NCBI GenBank assembly: GCA_963922205.1
Contig: CAWUHX010000290.1
Coordinates: forward strand, 368,571 to 432,570
Reading direction: 5' to 3'
Length of the DNA stretch: 64,000 nucleotides
Origin: Romanomermis culicivorax
Taxonomy: Eukaryota; Nematoda; Enoplea; Mermithida; Mermithidae
How positions within the stretch are numbered: position 1 is the stretch's first letter; each line of letters opens with the position of its first letter. A program made the position numbers and the translations under genes. Shown one piece after another: positions 56,643 to 64,000 of this stretch. Under the pieces are notes generated by a model, which saw nothing but the letters and a program-made list of their open reading frames with translations, did no database searches and had not been told where the DNA came from.

Positions 56643-57539
56643 CACGGATTCTTGATAGGTTCAATATTTTTGGAGACTAAACTTCAGTTGCATACCTTCA
56701 GTTGACCTAATCGTTACATTCAATTCGTTGAAGCTACCTCCAAAAAGGTAGAATTAACAGAGACACATTATGATTATGGGGTGATAATTCTTTGAGCCTT
56801 CCAAATTTTGCGATGTCTTGTCTGAGGAGCAAAATATGTCTCATAAAAATGTCGTTGATGAACTTCCAAAAAGCCACGCTAGAATTTTCATTGTTCAATT
56901 GAAAAAAAGTTCAGGGTATGATTCATACCTTCAGTGCATTTTTCGTGCAACATTCGTGTTGATTGTTGACGTGCATGAGTCATTATCCCAAAAAAAAACA
57001 ATCACGAAAATCGTTTCTCAAACAACGCCAAGAGTTTGAAATATGCTTTTTGCCCTGGATTGTTCGTTCTATGAAAAATATGGAGTTTTTGTTTGAAATT
57101 ATCGAAAGAAGCCTTTAAAAACTGTCTTTTTAAAGAATTCTACTTCATAACTTTGGCTAAATTCAACATCGATTTTACTAGGTTCTTTATATTAATCTTG
57201 ATGCTTGTACCGTAAAAGACTTATTACTCGGAATTTCGCCACACGCAGTAAGACCTATACGATAATAAATTCGTGCATTCCTGACGTTTTGCAGGCCATG
57301 ACATCTTGCGAAATTGATTTGAACTTTAGTTCGTTTGTGCTCTCTCACGCTTACTTAGCTAGACACTATATACGTCTGATATTACAGTGCAATTTTTAAA
57401 AATTCGAAAACCAAAATGAGCGATTTTGGTACTAGAATTTACTGTACTTTCATTTCTGGCAGTGATTTGCACAGCTTGCCCACAAATTTCTCTTGCTAAC
57501 CAAACAGACATAAACAGTGAGATTGATAAGGGTCTATGT
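56643..57539. other. non-coding, no feature seen
   Basis: The short frame 56818-57039 has no domain. No repeats were assigned. Confidence 0.3.
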
Positions 57540-57980
57540 ATGCCATGTCCACACCGTATATGGCGCAAGCAAAACTGACTGTACTTTACTTCGCATGAAT
57601 TTTTTTGCTTCTTCTCTTTCGCGGTCTCTTCTCTATTTCACCCTTTCAAACTGAGCAGTGCGCCTATACAGCAACAGCACCGCGAAACCTGTCTATCACC
57701 GCGTGATAAAATTTAATACCGCACGATTTGTGTAAGAGGGGTATATTTTAATATTTTTCGTTGTATGTGACGTACGCAAAACATTGTGGTTTTGACTTTG
57801 GAACTGTTATGCCCATTTTTGTACATCAGTTTTGTGCAGTCAGATGCTAAATTATCAATCTCATTCATCTTTTTCGGTTCCTCATATTTTCGGTTGTTTT
57901 GCCTTCACAGACTTGCTTACGTGCATAGATGGGGGAAAAGTTTAGGAAAACTTGTTCTTGTACAATCGCCTTAGATAACG
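57540..57980. other. non-repetitive island 5
   Basis: It includes CT-rich TTGCTTCTTCTCTTTCGCGG (57604-57623) and CACCGCGAAACCTGTCTATCACCGCG at 57679-57704. The composition resembles the other islands. No gene. Confidence 0.25.
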
Positions 57981-59341
57981 GCGGAAAGCTCTCGCCAGAT
58001 TTCTATGTTCTAATTAAGCCAAATTAGATGCGTGATTTTCGCGACCGGTCCTTGAAGAACGAAATTGCGAGTTTTTGGATTTGGATCCCGTGCAGTTTCT
58101 GACCGTGATGATTGACAGCGTGGAACTTGCTTTCCGCCCACGAATCTCTTTTGCACGTACGTCGAACCGGAAGTTGGATGGAAGATTAGGTTTGCATGCT
58201 GCTAGATAATGTTAAAATTAGTGCAGATGAAGCACTAGCTAATGATATGAACATTCAATTACCATGGAATAACATTTTGTTCGGATGCTTGGAACAGTAA
58301 ACATTCTTACAGTATATAAAGCTAACAATTTGTTGCTCAGTTGTTCATATTCAACCTGGGTTGGAATTCGATCAGAATTATCGAAATGGAAATCTTGTTG
58401 AGAGATAATAACGAGCGAAAATCGACAAAAGAGTAGTTCAACAATGTTTATTTCCTGAGATCGTCACCGTTTCTTAGTAGGGTCAAATTAGTGCCTTGAT
58501 TATTTAGAGCCTTTATAATTTTATAAAGTAAAACCCTAACCGTTATGGTCGATTTGCTAATGATGTACCGTATTTGGCACTGCAAGCCATTCGATATTTT
58601 GATAGAAAGATGTTATGATCAAATTGGGACATTACTGAATCGAGCGTCATAAGTCTACTGGATTTTGATACCTATTTCAGAAGAAAATGTGTCGAATGCT
58701 TTTTTGAAAAAAATGACATACAATACGATGGGGTCCTCCACCGGCGACCTGCGTCCGGTTTCATCAGAGACTTGTGATGTAGCTTGCTCAAACCTATATT
58801 CGATGCCATAATCGTTGAGATGCAAATCAGCTGCAGCTTAGCTCATTCACACAAAACATGTCGAGAAAGCTGAGCTGTTGCTAAACTCCCTATGTCATAT
58901 TGCCACAAAGGTGCAGCTCAGCTGCAGTCCGACTTTCTCGATATTTTTTTGTGTGCGAGTTAAGCTGCAGCTGAGCAAGTCTCTGTGATAGAATTGGCCT
59001 CTGGTCTGACGTCCAAATCTTAGTCGAGAAGATTTTAGGAATGAGTATTTTTTAATAAAGAAAATCGAATAAGTTGAAACTTTCCCAAAAATTATTCGAG
59101 TGATATCCTTTTGCTGGATAATTCGATTGATACATTTCTTGTATATGGGGGAACTGCTCTTCAAGTAGTTTTTTTACTTTTAGAAGTTTGATCTGAATAA
59201 AATACTCGAAATTGTTAGAAAAGATGCTGAGAGCTAACTTGTTCAATTCAGTCTAAGTACAGTATAGTTTTGAAAACGCCAGTAGCATCAACAATGAAAC
59301 TTGGCTAATAGATGTTTAATCACCCTGGTAGTCATGTTATA
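57981..59341. other. non-coding with a GCAGCTnAGCTG-rich patch
   Basis: At 58828-58980 the words CAGCTGCAG, AGCTGAGC and GCAGCTGAG recur (CAGCTGCAGCTTAGCTC, GCTCAGCTGCAG, GCTGCAGCTGAGC), several of them E-box palindromes CAGCTG. Otherwise unassigned. Confidence 0.3.
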
Positions 59342-59349
59342 TATTCAAC

Positions 59350-59755
59350 CAGTATTTTTTGGCACAAGTTTTCTGCTGATAGAAAAATATTTCATTAGCA
59401 CGGTTCACAAAAATGATACTTTGATGATCCGAAACTGAGTTTGTCGATTTTGATAACCTGCTTCTATTGTAGTATCGATCCATGAAATCTTGTTTGATGT
59501 TGGTACTTTCAAAAAGAATTTAAACGAAAACGAAAACATTCAGTATGAATTTTTATATTGTGGAAGCTTTATAGTAAATGTTATAAAATGACGATTCTTG
59601 ATTTTTTACGACAATTTGTTGATATTATTTATCTAATTTTCTTCTCGAACTTTTCTTAATAATTTCTTACTTTCAGTCATTTTCACGCGTGCTAACGTCC
59701 AAAATTTCTTTTAGCACGGCTCTGATTTCATTAGCACCGTGCTGAAAAAAACATG
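59350..59755. mobile_element. GCAC/GTGC hAT-like element (E2)
   Basis: It runs from CAGTATTTTTTGGCAC to CCGTGCTGAAAAAAACATG, with TTAGCACGG sites at both ends (59395 and 59712-59719) as in 11969-12430. Flanks TATTCAAC and GATGGAAC agree at only 5 of 8, so the borders may be off. Confidence 0.5.
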
Positions 59756-59763
59756 GATGGAAC

Positions 59764-60850
59764 TGGTACTAGATTCACTCAACTTAGCTAATGAACTAAA
59801 CTATTAACATTCAGGTGAAAAAAGTTAATATTCTATTTTCATCGCGAAAAACATTGTTTAAGCAGAAGGAATTCAGATTTTCTGTTGGACTTGACTTCCC
59901 ATAGCAGCTAATCCAACATTCCGCTTGCATGTTGCATGCTGAATGTTCAATGATGTTATGACAACGTTTTGATGTGAATATTAAATTTGCACAAGATTAA
60001 TTTTTTGCTCATCCTCCATGTTGCTGTTTTCCTCATTTTTCTCAACGTGCTCTTTTCAGTCTGAATGTTTTTATGTAACATACGCGTCATGGGTGCGTGT
60101 GTTTATTGATAAGCCTAGACTACTCAATAATTCATATTGTATGCTTTCTTCATCTCTTGCTCGACAGATTTAAATATAGCTTTCGCGCTTTGGGTGAAGG
60201 TTTCTTCAGCTACACTACACGCATCCAGCAGTTGCCCTGTGGCTTGCAGCACTTGGCGCCACTATGCACGGGTCGTCTCTTTTTTCCCAGCCAACATTCT
60301 TGCATACCAATTAGGACGCTAAAAGATACATTTACGCACTTTTTGTATTTTTATCGGATTTTCGTAGGAAAAAGTGAGGCTAGCTGGCAAGCAAGCACGA
60401 AAATTTGAACTTGAAAACTTTCTAGCGCAGTGGAGAAAGAGCTAGCGACGGTCATCTTCTCTTGATGCGCGCTTTCTGCTAATTTGCATATTCCGCTATT
60501 GTTAAGCTAGAGCGCGGGGCAGTCTGCTTAATTCGTTTATAAAACTTTGATCATCAAGCGGCTAGACAGGGCAGGAGAAAGACAGAATCTTTCTTTCTTG
60601 CTCTAAAAAGTTTTCTTTCTTTTCTCTTAACATTATTCTCTGTTCTATTGTATGTGTTTGCGTTCATTTCTTATTTGTGAACTTTTTCCACTGATTTTTA
60701 ACAAGTCGTCGACAACTGTGCTGCCCACCGCATCTAGACTACTATCTTTCACTTTTTGTGTCTGGAAATTTTTGGCAAGATGCGTCAATGACGCGAAGTT
60801 CGTTAACAAATAAATTACTTTTGCAGACTAGACTAAATAAAATTTTGGAA
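59764..60850. other. non-repetitive island 6
   Basis: It holds CT-rich and GCGC-containing blocks, GATGCGCGCTTTCTGC (60463-60478) followed by octamer ATTTGCAT (60482-60489). Frames such as 60097-60408 lack domains. It is the island nearest to the zinc-finger gene. Confidence 0.3.
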
Positions 60851-62140
60851 ACAATGATTAAATTAATAGTATCTCTCTAGTGTTTCAGGCCAAAGAAAGA
60901 CGGAAAGAATTCTAGCCACTTTTCAATCGAGCTTTTTAGCAGTAGGCTGATGATAAAATGACGGCCGTTTTTGACTAATTTTAGGTCTGTCGTTGATGAT
61001 GATGCACTTTATTTTTGATCCAACAGGTCCATCCTTGACTGGCTTATAATGCTGATCATTGTTCTTCCACTTTTTGGTGCAACACACAATTGCCTCGGAA
61101 CTCGTCTAAAAATAGTTCTTTTCTGATAATGTATCCAATGATTTTTCGAATAAGAGAATGTCTAGCATCGTTTGTAGTCCAGCTTGAGCCAAAATTTTCG
61201 GTTATCCAGGAGAAAAATCATAAAGATTGTCAAAGAATACTTATAATCATTGGAAATAAATTGATCAGTTTTTTATTTAGGTCGAAAGTAGATCTTCTGA
61301 CTTATAGGCAATGTGAAATTCATGCCGAACTCAATAAGCACTCTAGAGTGAGTATATTAATTTCCTTAACAAGAACATATTCTTGAGAGTTTTCTTTCTT
61401 TGAATAGTCTCCGATTTGTCTCAAATATTTTACTTTCTTGAATTTTTTATGATTACGATTGACTGCTTCCGCGAAATTGAAGAATTTATTCCAAATTTTG
61501 TACATAGTTTAATCTGTGTAGATACCAAAAAACCAGTTGAACCGAAATTTTATGTCAAAGCTTACCTTCAATTCTTCAACTAACCAATTTCCAAATTTAC
61601 AGTATCCTTGATATAAAATTATTTTTTTGAGTCGTAAAAAATCATACATTTTCAAGTCAACTCTTGCTTTTTGCCTTGAAATTCCGAAAAATATATCGAA
61701 GTTCGTTTTTATTACCCTAAAACTCCACAAACTGAGTATTTTGGACGTGGATCATTAAAAAATTGATATTTCCAAACTGAAATGTCCGAAAATCGTCATT
61801 TTCTCGAATTTTTGCTGAAATTGCAAGAAAATTTGTAGACGGTAACAATCGGACACCTAGACGTGTAATGACCCCTGCTATGGTGGTCGGTTATGTGATA
61901 AAATGAGCCCTTGACGGGAGCGTGCTCAGATACTGTAAATGTCTATCACAGTTATGGAAAACGTTCTAATCGAATTTATCAAAGATTGGAGCTTCAAATT
62001 GCAGGAAAGGGGTTTCTTCGCTTACCCTATTTATTAAGGTCCAAATTGCCAAAAATCTCGATGCATTTGAGAAATAGCCTTGCAGATTTTTTAACGTTTT
62101 TTATTTATAGTTTTACCTTTTCTTGTTCTTCTAATTTAAT
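60851..62140. other. upstream flank of the zinc-finger gene
   Basis: AT-rich, no repeat family or exon assigned. A promoter or a 5'UTR exon could lie here. Confidence 0.3.
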
Positions 62141-62163
62141 TTTTTTTCAGATAATCACTCGCT
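62141..62163 (+). promoter_or_regulatory. 3' splice acceptor upstream of the zinc-finger start codon
   Basis: A TTTTTTTTCAG acceptor ends at 62150, 13 bases before the ATG at 62164. The spacing suits spliced-leader trans-splicing or a 5'UTR intron. Confidence 0.55.
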
Positions 62164-64000
62164 ATGACTAATATGACCACAAATTCTACGGCGACGACGG
62201 TAAACGGTACGAATGGCGTTTCATCAACCGTCGTTAATGTCAAAGATGCGTCCAAATACGCCGTTATACGTTTGAAAAATTCCGACAATTTGATCAGTTT
62301 ATTTCAATTATTGCTCCAAAACGGCTATACCCAAGTTTCGTTCGTCAATTCTTTAAACGAAACGATTTTTCCGTTCATCGAACGTTTAGAAAAATGTACG
62401 CAAACTTCCACGGATTTTTACAATAGTGGTAACTTGAACTTTAAAAACGGTTGTCGCGTTATCGAACGGTCATTTTTCCGGTGATATTCATCAACGAATT
62501 TTCGATAACAATAATAGTAAACCCGGTGTCATTTGTACAACGTCCGGTGGCGCATCGGCGGCCGCAGCCGCGGCTAATCTTTTTTTTGACAATAAACAAC
62601 TGAGCCGAGCGTTGAACGATTTTTTGCCCAATTTCGGTTTGCCGCCGACGGCGGCCGCTGCAGCTGCGGCGGCCGGTTTTTTGGGCTTACCGACACTGCC
62701 ATCTATTTTTTCGTCGACTACGACGACGGCAAATAATAATGGTTTGGCGACGACGCACGATTTATTAGCAACTAATAAACTAATGAACGAAAGTAATTAT
62801 TTGAACAATAACGGAAATTTGAAACGGCGATTGGATTTGGCGGCGAACGATTCAAATTTTAACGTCGTCAAAAAGTCAAACAATGCTAATGAAAATGGAA
62901 ATGTTTTGAACGACGTTTTTTCCACGGCGACCAATACCCAATTGCGCCAGAGGGGCCAAAGGGGCTACGCCGAAGACCCGAGCCTTTACGTCACGTGCCG
63001 TTTATGCAAAAATAAAATTATGGGCAGTCGGATATCGAATCTGACCAACCACGTCCGACGCCATTCTAGTTTGAAACAATTCCAATGTTGCTATTGCGAA
63101 TACACGCACAACGAAATGGCCAAAGTTCGTTTACATATGTTACACAACCACAAAGACAAAGATAGCCAACCGATAGATAATTTGAGCCCCGAAATGCAGA
63201 ATAGTTGGGAATTTCTGATGAAAGAATGTTTCCCCGAACAATACCAAGCTAATTTTAACAACAACACAAATCGAACCGGCGGGCCTAATTCCAAAATTTC
63301 GTTCAAAAGTGACGAAATTTCCATGGTTCGACGTCAAGATTTACTATTAAACAACGACAACAATCTGCAAAATCGTATTCAGTTTAATAGCAGTTCAGAT
63401 TCTGCGACTTTGAACAGCGATACGAAAGACAATAGCAGTGAAAGTAACGCCGAAAGCCCTCTAATTCTTAGCAACAATCCGGCGCCTAAAATTGAGTCGA
63501 ACGTTACGCTTTTAGACACTTTCCCGTGTTTAGAATGCGGCGAATTGATAGCCGTCAAAGATCAACTGGAGCATATCTACTCGCGCCATTTAAACTGCCA
63601 AATACCGGCTTTCGTATGCTCCTTGTGCGGTTTTGACGATGCGACGCACGAAAAACTGAAGTTGCACGTCGATTCTATACACAAATCGGATCTGAACCCG
63701 CAAATTTTGACGCGCAACGTCGATCAAATTATCGAGCATTTGTTGCCTCAATTTTTTCCAGGATACATCGCGGCGATTTTACAATTTAATCAAAAACCGG
63801 TGGTCGAAGAACAGCGGCAACAACATCAGCAGCGAGAAAATTCGGCAGCGACGGAAGAGCAAGAATTAACGTTAGATCATGTACAACGACGGAATTCTCC
63901 AATAACGCCTTCGCCGATAATTAAAATCGAAAATCAAGATGAAGAGCTCGTCACTGCCGTTCATCGAGACGAAAATAGCGAAACGGTGAGAAATTTGTTC
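62164..64000 (+). CDS. polyalanine C2H2 zinc-finger protein, 5' part with one frame break
   Basis: It is probably a nuclear DNA-binding protein. The first frame (ATG 62164) gives a Thr/Asn/Ser-rich start and KYAVIRLKNSDNLISLFQLL up to about 62450, then meets a stop at 62482-62484. The coding pattern continues in the +1 frame from about 62445 (GHFSGDIHQRIFDNNN) and stays open to the window end, about 500 codons. That part has two polyalanine runs (about 62551-62574 and 62648-62670) and Asn-rich linkers. At least four C2H2-like fingers follow: TCRLCKNKI...HVRRH (62995), FQCCYCEYT...HMLHNH (63080), FPCLECGEL...HIYSRH (63523) and FVCSLCGFD...HVDSIH (63610). A 5-A run at 62446-62450 is the likely place of a one-base indel. 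I do not recognise the specific family. The gene continues past the right edge. Confidence 0.75.

Noticed and set aside
62440..62520. Short intron with donor GTAACT and acceptor AATAG in the zinc-finger gene
   Set aside because: Joining these sites gives the wrong frame for the downstream coding sequence, which is clearly coding before the acceptor. A one-base indel fits better.

Overview
The window looks like nuclear DNA of a nematode. It is AT-rich. Genes are split by short GT-AG introns. A T-rich TTTCAG-type acceptor lies just upstream of three start codons, as expected for cis- or spliced-leader trans-splicing. Tracts of the hexamer GCCTAA (reverse complement of the nematode telomere unit TTAGGC) occur inside two transposon-like elements. 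I cannot name the species. No bacterial operon, CRISPR array, rRNA or tRNA was found.

Five protein-coding loci are supported, left to right. (1) A SMAP-type Arf GTPase-activating protein on the minus strand (2099-5666; its C-terminus is not found). (2) An ankyrin-repeat protein with a C-terminal SOCS-box-like segment on the plus strand (8141-10270, four exons). (3) A small single-pass membrane protein on the minus strand (30269-31802, three exons, one of 25 nt). (4) A TRM1/TRMT1 tRNA (guanine-26-N2) dimethyltransferase on the plus strand (35996-42899, at least ten exons; one conserved segment is not found). (5) The 5' part of a polyalanine and C2H2 zinc-finger protein on the plus strand (62164 to the window end), with one apparent frame break. 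A possible extra minus-strand exon lies inside a TRMT1 intron (40875-41055).

Most of the rest is transposon debris. Four copies of one CR1/Jockey-like non-LTR retrotransposon are present (17865-18800, 21690-24610, 27048-29730, 33213-33685), all broken. Around and inside them are many short non-autonomous DNA elements. Many have direct 8-bp target duplications readable by eye, which points to hAT-type transposition. Two families (CATACCTGTAA and CATACATGTAA ends) nest three deep inside one retrotransposon. A larger set begins CAGnGTTTTTTT. Its members share interior sequence and a GGCGCGAAGCGCC hairpin, yet each carries its own subterminal palindrome (CAAGCCATGGCTTG, TTCCACATGTGGAA, GTGCCAATTGGCAC, CCGCACTGTGCGG and others). 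This modular arrangement is the most unusual signal in the window.

From about 43 to 62 kb I found no convincing gene. The interval alternates transposon remnants with islands of non-repetitive, less AT-rich sequence (near 44, 46, 50, 54, 57.7 and 60.4 kb). They lie upstream of the zinc-finger gene and could be cis-regulatory DNA, which is inference only.
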